In this document: in pieces, positions 12,048 to 24,011 of the stretch | How the letters are laid out: each line of letters opens with the position of its first letter | Position numbering within the stretch: position 1 is the stretch's first letter | Assembly (NCBI GenBank): GCA_034770075.1 | Contig: CM068377.1 | Span: 57,034,275-57,098,274, forward strand | Direction of reading: 5' to 3' | DNA length: 64,000 nt | DNA from: Aralia elata | Taxonomy: Eukaryota; Streptophyta; Magnoliopsida; Apiales; Araliaceae | The notes under the pieces: generated by a model | What the model was told of the DNA's origin: nothing | The model's database searches: none | What the model saw: the letters and a program-made list of their open reading frames with translations, nothing else | Translations under genes and position numbers: made by a program

Positions 12048-12450
12048 TTTGATAGGAATGTCTGCCATTTCTATTGGAGTATTATATTTTACTACTTTAT
12101 TATAGTTAAATATATATATATACACTATACTTATAGTAAGTCATGCATACTTATATATACACTAATGCATGCGAATATAAAAGAAAAGAAAGTAACCCAC
12201 TTGGATAATAATGGGGTAATAAGATAAAGAAAAGTGGAAGTTGGAACATGGGTCTAGTTTTTCCATTTTACTATTTGCATTTATTAAATACTGATGCCTT
12301 GTAATAGTGGGTCGGGGATATGATATATTAGACCACTGTTTCCTATTGTAATGCTTAATAATAATAATACTAGTTGCAACCAACCTACTCAATTAAACTC
12401 TCCAGCTCCAACATATTGCACCACCATCAGTACATGAGCTCGATAGTGTT

Positions 12451-12493
12451 AGAGAGAGAGAGAGAGAGAGAGAGAGTGAGTGTGTGTGTGTGT
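12451..12493. repeat. GA then TG microsatellite
   Basis: AG repeats (12451-12476) run into TG repeats (12477-12493). The matching site in the other LTR (about 40076-40094) is shorter and lacks the TG part. Confidence 0.95.
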
Positions 12494-12615
12494 AAAGCCA
12501 GCTTACGGAGGAGAAAAAGAAGCATTCTTGAGAAAAGTTGTTACTCTGAATTATTAAGTGGTCGCAAAGGATCTGCAAGGAGTAAAAGAGGAAAATCAAA
12601 GCAGCTCCCCCGACC

Positions 12616-13055
12616 ATGTCGCCACTGGCTTTGCATATTTACTTTCGTCTGTCCTTAGAGTTAAGTTACCCACAATTCCTCATAGCAACATGGCATCAAG
12701 CAAACCAAGGTTTACTACAAATTAACTCCATCCAGCAGAACCCAATTCTTGGTGTAGCTTGCTCGAATATGCCATACAAGTCAGTGCGAGTTCTGCTCCT
12801 AAACATTTTTCGCGCCACTGTCGAGCGCCATGCGCGCAGCGCACGCTGCCCAGCCCGCTCGTGTCTCCGCCCAGCCTTGCGCCTAGACCCTGTGTGCGCA
12901 AGCGACAAATGCGCTGTGAGCGCCCCAGCTCCATCCGCAGTTTCAGCGACAGCAGCTCAGCTAACCCAACCCAGCCACCGGCTATTCTCCTTCATCGCAT
13001 GTGGAAGAGGACGAGGATCAGTATATTATTAATGGATTCTAGAAAGAGAAAATGA
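12616..13055 (+). other. GC-rich LTR block with two overlapping open frames, probably non-coding
   Basis: Frames of 138 and 98 codons stay open here and in the other LTR copy (40219-40658). The two copies differ at many amino-acid positions, which argues against protein constraint. The block is GC-rich against AT-rich surroundings and lies just before the pectate-lyase fragment, so it could be part of the same captured DNA. I recognise no domain. Confidence 0.3.
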
Positions 13056-13307
13056 GGGATGCCGGTGAGTTTTTGCTATGGAGCCAGGTTTTCTCTTGTA
13101 TACCACACTGGCGTGACTCATGTTTTAGTAAGTATATTATTAATTATATTCCACAATATGGCCACACGTTTATAATAGGTCATATTGGCGTTTGCTCGCT
13201 AGTTGGTTCTGTATTGGTTATGGGTGTCAAAACAATTGGAATTTCTTGAAAGCTAACATTATTGGGAATGAATCTATTAATATAAACCTCAAACATCAGC
13301 CTTTACG

Positions 13308-13595
13308 TTGGAGGTTCTCTTTTGTGTGCTTTCTGGGCATGCTAATATAAAAGTAAGTCCAACCACTGTTGAACTTAAGAGCAAGTCAGACGGAGATGGG
13401 ATCACCTTTGGGTGTAAGAATATTTGGGTTGATCATTGGGCTATTTTACACTACAAAGATAATGGATATACCACCATCACAATTTTGAATAGTTATCCGC
13501 ATCATGATAAGGTGATGCTCTTAAAACATAAATACGTTATGATGGCTACATGGGATATATTTAATTATTTGGAGAATAGGTTTAGTTCTGGATGA
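13308..13595 (+). pseudogene. captured pectate lyase fragment (copy in A's 5' LTR)
   Basis: The 95-residue frame contains SDGDGITF, NIWVDH, TTITILNSY and HHDKVMLL in that order. This is the order and spacing of the plant pectate lyase family (PL1, Pec_lyase_C), where proteins read SDGDAI..GSKNIWVDHCSLS..ITISNNY..HHDKVMLLGH. About 85 residues can be aligned; no signal peptide and no other exons are visible. It sits inside the LTR of A, and a sister copy lies at 40899-41198. This copy has lost the Cys after WVDH (now Trp). It is a host-gene piece carried by a retrotransposon and not a working enzyme. The start codon is arbitrary; similarity begins near 13340. Confidence 0.75.
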
Positions 13596-15402
13596 ATCAA
13601 CTTACTATACCAATAAGTATATTATAATATAGTAATTAATATTATGTAGTCATAATACTAATATATAGGTTATTACTAAGATGCTTAAATAATAAGTATA
13701 TTAATATATAAATGATAAATATTTTTAAGTATATTAATAATATTTAATTATAATATTAATATATAAATGATGAGTATTTTAAATATAGTAACATTATTTA
13801 ATTATAATATTAATATATAGATAATAAGAATGAGTATTTTAAATATATTAATATTATTTAATTATAATATTAATATATAAGGGATGGTTATTTTATGTGA
13901 CGCCCCCAAATCCGGGTACCTCAATCCCACAGATTTGGTGTTCACTATCCCATACATTCATGACTAACTACCCATGATAAGAGACAATAAATTAAACTGA
14001 ATAAATCATCTTCCCGCAAAAGGGGTTACAACATAAATCTCTTAGGTAAGTAAATCTCAGGTCATCTAACCTTTATTACATCATTGCGGAGTTAAAACAT
14101 AATATTAAATAAGTTTTATTACAAAACTCCATAACAAATAACAGTTTGCGAGCTACTTCTGCATCTTGCCTTTGCCCTTACTAGTGGACGACTCATCTGA
14201 CTTCTATGTCTCAGCTGCAATGTTTTATGCAAGGGTGAGCAAACAATTGCCCACAAGTATAATAACAATAACAATTAAATAATCAACGGAAAAGATTTTA
14301 ACTGAGGAGTAATAGTTTTTCTGAAATCAATCATTAACAAATCAAAGGTCTGAAGACTCAAAAGAAAACTCGTCTCCAGAATTGAATATAGATTCCAAGG
14401 TTAAAGTATATCTGAGGGTCGTAAAACCTCGAACTATGTCCTAGGTTAACAAGTATATCTACTGTAATCTTTAACAGTCTTGTAGACTATGGACTATCCG
14501 TCTCGTATTCAGGGGGATCAGCTCTTCGTACAATGTATTGTGCACAAACATTTTAACGTTATTGCGTAGTATAATCCCCTATATTAGGGTTATTCAACTC
14601 AGCTTTACCATTAGAGTCTGTACCAAATGAAGTTTAGTTTGTAATAGCTTCGATATAAATTCTAGATTTAAGAACAATCATCAACTATGGACCAGTCAAC
14701 ACAAAAGGGTTCACTAGCCATATAACAATTTGATTACAATATCAATACAATCTTTGTAAAATGGAACTACAACAATAGTAGAATACAAGGATTTCAAACG
14801 AATATATTGGAGTAACGCATTTGAATGTCTAGAAAACTCAATCAACATATAAGCGTTGAATATTATGGAAAAAACCTTGCTTGAATAATAATAATAATAG
14901 CCAAGGTTAGGGAACTTGCTCAACGAAAATTAGAGTTTAGAAACTTGCTTAATGAAAACTAAAGTTTAGGGAACTTGCCTCGTGCGTAATCTATACAACC
15001 ACAATTTACGTTCACCAAATGTCCTACATACCATTAGAATCATAATGTAAATTAGTTCATTATAACTATGACTAACAATTTCACTTTCCATTTTAGTACA
15101 AGATACCAACTTAATTCATGATCTGAACTCCCTAACTAACCACATAGCACAAATCAGAAATATCTATACCATCACATAACATAAGACATAACATATAATT
15201 AACATCTCCAATCCTTACGGATATCGAGTTACAAATTTTATAACTTATTGATTCATAACTTATAATCACCATATGAGTAACTACATTATGTTATTAAGTC
15301 TTATAATATGCTTTACGATTCTCCACTTACAATAAAATAGGCTAACTTATCATCACCCAAGCAATGCATGTAAAAACTCATCACTGGGTCTGTTCTATTA
15401 CC

Positions 15403-15522
15403 GGCGCGGCCGCGCCACTTTTACTCTTGGAACCTGCGCGGCTGCGCTGCACTCATACAGGGACTGATCTGCTGTCGGCGCGACCACGCTACTTATGCTC
15501 TGGAAACCAGCGCGGCTGCGCT
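15403..15522. repeat. cluster of GCGCGG-type palindromes in LTR B
   Basis: GGCGCGGCCGCGCC (15403-15416) is a perfect palindrome. GCGCGGCTGCGC recurs at 15436-15447 and near 15510-15521, with a related GGCGCGACCACGC near 15477. Confidence 0.75.
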
Positions 15523-16382
15523 GCGACGCAGACTCAGTTGCTGCAGCGCGAACAGACTCTGTTTCCAACCAATTTCACATCTTACACTTTTAAACACCAA
15601 AATAATTATTCACTGATGCTATAAACTCAAAAGACTCAGTAGCAAACAACTACAGAACCATTCCAACATCTCAAAATCATCAAATAACCAAATTAAGAGA
15701 TTAAGTTCCACTATTCTTATTTTTTTTCCAAACTTTTGACATATTAACAAAATTAATCACCATGAATTCGTTTATTAACCAATTTAATCCATTCTACTTG
15801 CATTCTTTTCGTTTCTTAACAAATTAACATAATCCACAATCGATTTATAAATTAATACCCGAATTGAACATCAAATTTTATACATATAAACCATACTCAT
15901 GAACCTTTTCACTGTAATATAAAAACTCTATTTTAAACATGATTTCATGAATTAATACAATCAAATTCGTTTATAGACACCATTTAGTAGATTATGCATA
16001 CCAACTAACACATATAAACAATTACTTCATGTATTAGCCATCAAAATCCATTCACAGAAAAATAAAATAAAATAAAATAATCTTCAGTGAAGAACTCAAT
16101 GTAGTAAAGATAAAGAATTATAATCAGATTATACCTCTTAATTCTTATTTAGAAATTCTTCTTTTCCCTTTTGAATTTAGCAGAGTTTCTTTTCAAGTCT
16201 TAATTTCTCTCTGAACTCTCAACTCTCCCTTTTTCTTTCAACTCTGAGTATTCTCTTAGGCTTACCAATACTGATAACTGATAATACTAGTAGAAGCCTT
16301 CAAATAAAAGAAAACTGCTAAATAGAAATAATATCGTGTTTTAATTCTAATTCATCAGTTACGCAAGTTCAAAAGCCATAAG

Positions 16383-17767
16383 TATTTGCCTAAATCTATA
16401 CTAGCAAAAATACGCAAGTATACGCAGTCCACAAGTAATAAAGAGTAAATAGAGTATCGTTCCCACGAGAAAAATATGCAATTTATAATAATAAAAATTA
16501 GTTCTAAACTAACTCAATTAAATTAAACAAGAGATCAATTGTGTGTTGGTTTGAGAATTTTAATAAAACTAAGTAAATAAATTTCGAAAACAGATATTAT
16601 TGGAAACTTAAGATTATAATTTCACTTATTGCTTCATTTAAATCAATATACTTCTTGTTAAATTATGATAAGTAATTCAGATTGTTAATCAGGAACTCAT
16701 CAATATCTAAAACCACTTCTCAGTGTATCTTAGACAAATCAACCCAAATCTACAAAGGTTAGAATTAAGTTGAACACCCTAGATAACCAATTCACTATAT
16801 CTCTATGTGAATTACAATTAAAACGGATTTGAAGCTCAGGTTTCTTATCAAATTACATGCGGTGTGTAGGTATATCTCTACCCTAAACACAAATTATGAG
16901 TCCCAACCGTAAGTAGAAAACATAATCACATGCTAATATGATCAGATCTAAACCTATAATCCATCTCTCAATTTCACATAGATTATCACGGTAATTACTG
17001 GCCAAGTAATTAAGTAATTAAACACAAATCATAATAGACAATCTGAAAATAAATATCAATAATTAACCAGGAAGCATATTAGATAAAAACTACACAATAA
17101 GATCCATTGCAATCTTAAAAGAAAATTAGTTCATAGCTAAACCAAAATCCATAATCTACAAATTAAATAGCATTCAAAATTACAAACTAAGAGATAGAGA
17201 AGAGAAATAAAACTCTGATCATAGCCTCCAATCTCTCCTTAGCTCCTACAATAACTCCTACGTGCTATCCAAGTTGGTTCAAGTCTCCAATTGATTATAA
17301 ATTAAGATTATGTCTCTTAATTCATAGATAAAATATCAACTACTGAAAACTAGCTATTTATAATACCTACTAAACGTCCAAAACCAAATAGAAGAAATAA
17401 GTTTGATTAGAACTCAAATTATGGTCCAAAACTAAAAAGTCAAACTTCTACCTTTGGTCAACTCCCGACCTAGCGTGGCCGCGCTAGGTCCCAGCACAAA
17501 TCTAGCGCGCTCGCGCAGTCCTTCAATAGAGCCCCATTCTGACACCTAGCGCGCGCGCTGCTTCCCTTCACAATATCGGCGCGGCCGCGCAATTCTTCAG
17601 CATTTCTGACTTTGGCTTCTTTAGTACTCAATTTCCATCAACTTTGGTTCTAAATGCAAAATACCTACACAAACACAAAAAACACATGAAAAGTACTAAA
17701 ACTCAAGGATTTAAACAATAATGTAGTCAATTGGTATCCAATTCGTAGGTATGAAACTTACTCATCA
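16383..17767 (-). repeat. 3' LTR of C
   Basis: This 1385-bp LTR holds the typical phrase CGCAAGTATACGC..GTCC near its end and GC-rich palindromes at 17470-17590. The purine tract on the minus strand, CAAGTTTGGGGGTATT (17768-17783), borders it, which fixes the orientation. Confidence 0.8.
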
Positions 17768-18909
17768 AATACCCCCAAACTTGAACTATAGCTTGTCCCC
17801 AAGCAGTGCAACACAATGCAAAATAACAAAACACAATGAATGCAAACTAAAAACTATCGATCCTATGAATCCAACCAACAGGTAGGTAGCAAATCATTCC
17901 AAGCCTCAGAGATATCAACAAAGAAACTCAACAGCAAATCAAATCAATATGAAATACTAATCCCAACCAATCAGATAAATCAAATCTATCATCACCCAAG
18001 TTGTGTGTGTGTGGTCCTTAACCATTGAACCCAACTACAATTTAAGTTTAGTTACATAAATAAATTCTAACAAGAATATGTCAATTCTCATTCAATTTCA
18101 GTAACAATGACAAATCCAGTTAAAATAGAGCAAATACTAAGCATAAAGGCAAGCTGAGGTTTATTTCTACTCTAATTCTTCCACGAGTGCGTTTTACACT
18201 CCATCTCGTGTTTATGCTTTACAGTGCAATGCCAGACTCTATTAGGCTTTTCAAAGTCACCCATGTGGCGAGTTTTCAATCAATAACTCCCAAACCAGAT
18301 GGTTTTAGGGCACTAGGTGTTGAGACACCCCTAAGGATCTAATTAGCCGAATGACAAAGGCCACAGAGTCTAACTATTCAAAGCATTTATTCATTTTTTT
18401 TAGCTAAATACTACCTCATAGATACCCCCAAACTTTAGCTTTTACCCAACTCTCACCTTCATTGTCAAGTCACTGTTTTCTTTCTTTTATTTCCAAGAAT
18501 ATCCCAAATTAGAAAAATGATTATATAACCCTTGAACTACAGCTGAGCAAAACAATCAAATTAGGTGCTAACCGGTAACTTAAGTTTCAGACAGGCATAA
18601 CTATCCTCATGATCAGAATAATATCTCACATATTAACTATCAATGCTGACTAAGCTAACAAATAAACACAACTTCATCATTGGCCTGGTCAATAGCATAC
18701 TACTCATCAATTGGATTCATACAATACTAACTAAATGCAAACACATTCTAAATGACATACACAATTAAACATAGCTTTAAACTAACATGCTAACTCAACT
18801 TAGACAAAAACACAAAACTAACACATAAAACGAACCCCCCCCCCAAACTCATGATAGACAATGTCCTCATTGTAAAAAGTAAAGCACAGGGGGAAAGAAA
18901 GAAACTCCC
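17768..18909 (-). other. 3' untranslated internal region of C
   Basis: No coding frame is supported. Purine-tract-like stretches on the minus strand recur near 18424 (GGGGGTATC) and 18834-18844 (a run of G). The rest is AT-rich. Confidence 0.5.
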
Positions 18910-19968
18910 CTAAGTAGCAGCATCATCATCTCCTGCACTAGGCTCGGGAGGAATATCAGGCGGTGGGTAAGAACTTGTGGAACTAAAGATTGGAAACTGA
19001 ACCTGCATACCTAACTGACCGAAAGCCTACATCAATGCTCCAAAAAAGTCAGTAGAATAAGCCCGAAAATCGACATGTAAAGAGTCCATCCTCCTCTGAA
19101 GACGACGCATATCCCTCTCCTGGTGTGCGTACATAGCAGGCATCACTGGTACTGAAGCCTCTGCTTCTTCTTCGTCTTCCTCATTTCCCATAATAAAACC
19201 AAGTCCTCGTGGATGAGACTCGCCACCATCCTATACTACATACCTCCTGATGTGATTATGATCAATATCCTTCATTGGTAGCAATAAAGTCTCGTTCTCC
19301 CACGTAACCCCAGCTGCTAGACAAAGACGACTAACAATCAAAGCATGTAGGATTCCTCCAGAGGTACTCCCTCGCATGGATCGTAGCATGGATGAGTAAA
19401 TGAGGGCTCCCACATCAAATGATTTGCCCTTGAGAATCCTAAATAGTAGTATAGCTCGTTCTTTTGTAACATCATTCTGATGCCTCATAGGAAGCATGCT
19501 CGCACATATGAAACTATACCACACCTTGGCGTAACGGTTTAAAGTAGTGTGTGGGAAGTGGAGTTTCTAGGTAGTTCCAACTTTGGTAGTCCACTGTGTA
19601 CCTAGCTTGCACATCACTGAAACTAGCATATCCAAATCAATATCAGAACTCTTGTAGGCCAACCAGTCGGAACCATCTTCAGGGAATGTAGGCAGTCTAT
19701 ACAAATTATTGATGGCTTTCTTATGATATCTCACTTCCATGCTCCGCACATAAGATATGTCGTTCTGTGTTTCACGTGCATTGGCATAAAATTCACGAAC
19801 AATCGCCATCGGTGCTGGCATAGGTGATTCAACAAACAATGCCCATCCATGCTCAATAATCTGTCGCTTAATCATCCCATCTTCATCATTAAGCTTCAAC
19901 CCTCTTTCCATAACAAAAATTTTTCCAAGCCAGACATCCAAATAATTGTGTTGAGCCGAAAGATTCAC
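18910..19968 (-). pseudogene. plant transposon protein domain ORF (PF20167-like) with three in-frame TAG codons
   Basis: One frame of 353 codons is interrupted only by TAG, at 19567-19569, at the codon just after RRYVV (about 19228-19230), and near 19026. The N-terminal 250 residues include RGLKLNDEDGMIKRQIIEHGW, VREFYANA, AINNLYRLP, and VTKERAILLFRILKG. This pattern matches the family called putative plant transposon protein (PF20167, Transposase_32), known from non-autonomous and Athila-like elements. The C-terminal third is acidic, with EEDEEEAEA followed by a short coiled-coil-like stretch and a Pro-rich end. The upstream start is lost: the reading frame runs open into the deletion junction near 19984, so the Met at 19968 may be internal. 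Its role in transposition is not established. Confidence 0.7.
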
Positions 19969-19984
19969 GAACCGATAACACCTT

Positions 19985-20649
19985 AATCCATTGCAATCTT
20001 AAAAGAAAATTAGTTCATAGCTAAACCAAAATCCATAATCCACAAATTAAATAGCATTCAAAATTACAAACTAAGAGATAGAGAAGAGAAATAAAACTCT
20101 GATCGTAGCCTCCAATCTCTCCTTAGCTCCTACAATAACACCTACGTGCTATCCAAGTTGCTTCAAGTCTCCAATTGATTACAAATTAAGATTATGTCTC
20201 TTAATTCATAGATAAAATATCAACTACTGAAAACTAGCTATTTATAATACCTACTAAACGTCCAAAACCAAATAGAAGAAATAAGTTTGATTACAACTCA
20301 AATTCTGGTCCAAAACTAAAAAGTCAAACTTCTACCTTTGGTCAACTCCCGACCTAGCTCGGCCACGCTAGGTCCCAACACAAATCTAGCGCGCTCGCGC
20401 AGTCCTTCAACAGAGCCCCATTCTGACACCTAGCGCGCGCTGCTTCCCTTCACAATATCGGCGCGGCCGCGTAGTTCTTCAGCATTTCTGACTTTGGCTT
20501 CTTCAGTACTCAATTTCCATCAACTTTGGTTCTAAATGCAAAATACCTACACAAACACAAAAAACACATGAAAAGTACTAAAACTCAAGGATTTAAACAA
20601 TAATGTAGTCAATTGGTATCCAATTCGTAGGTATGAAACCTACTCATCA
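19985..20649 (-). repeat. truncated 5' LTR of C
   Basis: Closely matches 17104-17767 of the 3' LTR, including the GC palindromes. Its 3' part is missing at the junction CACC/TTAATCC near 19984. Confidence 0.85.
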
Positions 20650-21909
20650 ATAAGGCTTGTTTGGCAAAAACTAAATTGAAATAGAATTCAAAAGTCACAA
20701 GGTTTGTTTGGTAAAACATAAAATCCATTTTTTGATTATTTTAATAATCCTTTTATACTAAGGTTCAATTGTCACACATACTTTAATTTAAACTTACTAA
20801 TAAATAAATTAAATTAAACCTTACTAATTAAATTATAATTACTATTTGGTCAACAATAATATTACCAAATAAATCATTTTATTCAAATAAAATATTTATT
20901 CAAATAAATAATTATTCATCTAATTTAATTATTAAATTAGAATAAACACCACCAAATCACCACCAAATAACAATTAACATATTTATACTAAAATAAATTA
21001 CTCCACAATAATTCCATCAATTATTTATTTTACTCAATAAACAAATTAACAAACATATTTATTTAACTCAATAAAAATTTTATTTATTCACAAAAATCAC
21101 ATTCGTTACATTTTAAGTATATTAATATTATGTAATTATAATATTAATATATAATTGAGGAGTCAGATGATCATATGAATAATATTTAAGCATAATATTT
21201 AACGTGCTTAATTAATGAAGTGATATTTCATTAAATTAGGTTATCACTCGAAGAAAGAAAAAAGAAATATTCGACGCGAATAATATAGGCGACGAACTAT
21301 GGACCGAGGCAAGTTTTTCAAAACTTGCTCTTATGTGTAAAATGTCACTATTTGTTAATTCATTATCATATTATAACATGATATGAAATGTTGACGTAAT
21401 TGTTACGTTAATTTGAACGTTATACTATGCAGTGAAAAACATGATGATGTATGACTTACGTGTTAATATGTTACATGTATAACTGTCATACATGGAGATA
21501 TTATGAAGCATACATGATACATGATTTATGTGTTATGTGATAACTGTTAAACTTGCGGGCAACGTAGTTGCTCACCTATGCCATAAACAGATTTTTGTAG
21601 TTAGCGAAAAAGGACCTGGATGGTCAAAAGAAGACGAGTTGCAGGAAAGACATTTAAACAAAGAATTAAAGTTTATGTGGTGACATTATATTATTTTAAT
21701 ACTGCACTATTATTTAAAAGTTGATGTATTATCTACTCTGATTTAGAATGATGTGTACGATTAATGGTTAGAAAACCTGGGAGTAGATTAAGATGTATTG
21801 TAATATTTTAGAAATTACATTCACATTGTATAAAATTTGTAATGAATAAATAGTATCGTCACGAACCGGACCCGAGTTCAAGTAGACCGGGCTTTAGGGT
21901 CCTTACAGT

Positions 21910-21921
21910 TGGTATCAGAGT
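21910..21921 (+). promoter_or_regulatory. primer-binding site of A
   Basis: TGGTATCAGAGT lies two bases after the 5' LTR end (21907), one base different from the initiator tRNA-Met type site. Confidence 0.88.
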
Positions 21922-21984
21922 TGTAGGTTATAAACCTTAGGTAGAGGTGCCTTAGACTATAACCGCAGAGATAGTGATAAGGAA

Positions 21985-22400
21985 TAAACTCAAATAGAGT
22001 TTAAGTGATAAGAGATGAATTTTGAAAATTCATTATTAAGAAAAGAAAAAGATAAATAAGATTCAAAGAAGAATCTTGAAAAGTTATAAAGATAAGAATC
22101 TGGAGTTACCTTACTCTAGTAGTAAAGATGAAAAGCTTAAATAAAATTATAATATATGATTAAAGTGAAAAATAAAAAGATCGTAAAATAAAACGATCCT
22201 AAGTTATGAAAGAATCGTAATATAACACGATTATAAGAAAAGGTCACAATGTAATCTGGTGAGGTGATAAAAAGGACAAGGGATCAATCGATTGATTGAA
22301 AACTTTATAGCAGAATTGTTGTACGAAAAAAGTACTATAAGATGGTACGAAGATAAAACTCAGGAAAGAGTTGTAGATACGAATTAAATGAAATTCGTAT
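21985..22400 (+). other. leader hairpin series of A
   Basis: Perfect short stems in a row: TAAACTC/GAGTTTA (21985-22003), ATGAATTTT/AAAATTCAT (22015-22033), AAGATTC/GAATCTT (22058-22077), GATCGT/ACGATC (22179-22198), AATCGT/ACGATT (22213-22232), and ATACGAATT/AATTCGTAT (22377-22400). Confidence 0.7.
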
Positions 22401-24011
22401 TGAGTAAAGGAAAAGTTAGAATTATGTGGGATTTCAATTGAGGACTCATGTTAGTGGCTTAGTTGTACAATTCCTTGTATAGGCGGGAAATTTATACTTG
22501 GTTTGACAACCACTTAGCTTCCTATATTGACAAATCATTGAAATGTTGGTATCGCGCTATCACTATACGTATGACGAGAAGGTGATTCTTTTCTCATATT
22601 TATATTTGATAGTTAGAGAATATTAAGATTAGGTGCGAGTTCTTTAAATTGATACGTATGGTAAGTTTGTGACTCATAATCATATGGTGGAACCCCTCAG
22701 CGAATGGACGATTTTGGTCTGACTAGGATAAGTTCTTAAACTCATATGATTATGGTAAGTTCCTGAACTCATAACGTGTGGTATGTTTGATGAACTATAT
22801 TGGGGTATAGAAAAGTTGTGCATGAAGAATTGAGAATTTTTAGTATAGTAAACTTTAAGGATGATAGAAATAGATAGAATTATTAAGTAATGGAGCATTG
22901 AAGAAAAAATTGGAGTTGAGGAAAGAAGCGTAGGTATTCCAAATCTTCTAGTTATGCTAGATTTCGAATTTATTGACATCGTGCTGATTTTTGCACTTTT
23001 GTGTTTTCAATATGTTGGATCAATTTTTGAACCAATAAGTTTTAAAAATGTCCTATGATTCATATGTCTATGCTAATTGTTTCAACTAGGCAAAATGATT
23101 TGAAATTATCAAAATATATTTTTATATCATTAATACATTTATTACAGAAATGATAAACGATGGAGTCATCAATACAGATTAACCTAGTGTTGGATGTGAT
23201 CTAAGGATCGTCAGCCCACTATGGTATGATGTAGTATGACAAAGTCACCAAATGACGGAATTCTCAACGAATTGTAAATACAGTGTGGTATCATGACGTC
23301 ATAAAATAATTTTCAGAAGTTTAAACCATTTAAAGATAAGTCAATGCTAACTAAAGTGGCTAGACAAATGTTTCGATTGATATTGGAATTATTGGTAAAG
23401 GTCTAAGCTAATTGTTTCGGCTAAACGGATAGTGAAATGTTTTATCAAAATGGCTGAGAGAACAAACCCTATATAAGGGAGTTTCCTAAGTATCTGAAAT
23501 AAGATTCACGCAGAGTTAAATGTTATGCATATACATAGTGTACGAGAGGTTGATCCCCTCAAGTACTACTGACGGATTACAACCCTTAATGGGGGACTAT
23601 AAGTATCCAATGCAGTTAGAGTTAAATGTTATGCATATACATAGAGTACGAGAGGCTGATCCCCTTAAGTACAAACTTTTGAAATAGTAACCTAAAAGGG
23701 GCAATCAAGTGGTTGATTCCTTACAGTATGTTCATGGTCTTTAGACCCCTCGGCATAAAAAGTATTTGAAGGAAATTTTTATTCATTCCTAGTTATTCAA
23801 GCTACTTCACAATTATTGAACAATTGTTGAAGACTCCTGAAAGATATTCCATGGTTTTCGAAAATTGAAAGTTTAGAAAATGTTAACTTCTTAGAGAGAA
23901 GTGGTCGAAGAATGTGATAATTAAAAGAGAAATCTTTAGAGAATCAAAAGAATAAAGGTTAATATGAAAACCTAGTTTTGAGAAATAGAATGAGCAGAAA
24001 TAGTATTTTTT

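Larger units (their letters stand above)
16383..20649 (-). mobile_element. element C: LTR retrotransposon with plant transposon-protein ORF, 5' end deleted
   Basis: The ends lie between perfect 5-bp repeats ATAAG (16378-16382 and 20650-20654). On the minus strand the LTR starts TGATGAGTAAGTTTCATACC. The left (3') LTR is 16383-17767; the right (5') LTR survives only as 19985-20649. A deletion removed the rest of the 5' LTR, the primer-binding site and the start of the internal region. It is nested in solo LTR B. Confidence 0.8.
13896..21110 (-). mobile_element. solo LTR B (Tekay-like), interrupted by element C
   Basis: It runs from TGTGACGCCCCC to ATTCGTTACA with a perfect TSD TTTTA (13891-13895 and 21111-21115). 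The other LTR of A has the empty site. Without C it is about 2.9 kb. Its ends and the GGGTGAGCAA..TTGCCCA phrase resemble the LTRs of P and D, which suggests a related gypsy family. No internal region or partner LTR is present, so it is a solo LTR. It carries a cluster of GCGCGG-type palindromes at 15403-15522. Confidence 0.85.
10311..21907 (+). mobile_element. 5' LTR of A, interrupted by a MITE and by solo LTR B
   Basis: LTR segments are 10311-11648, 12048-13895 and 21111-21907. The same sequence without these interruptions is seen in the 3' LTR (24117-25500, 39245-41590, 56924-57640). It contains a GA/TG microsatellite, a GC-rich block and a pectate-lyase-like fragment. Confidence 0.88.

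Noticed and set aside
12616..13055. Overlapping 138- and 98-codon frames kept open in both LTRs of A as a possible gene
   Set aside because: The two copies differ at many amino acids, no domain is recognisable, and GC-rich sequence has few stops by chance.
22680..22979. 99-codon minus-strand frame in A, related to 48572-48958 in E
   Set aside because: It is opposite in sense to the elements and rests on the conserved non-coding interior; similarity follows from DNA homology.
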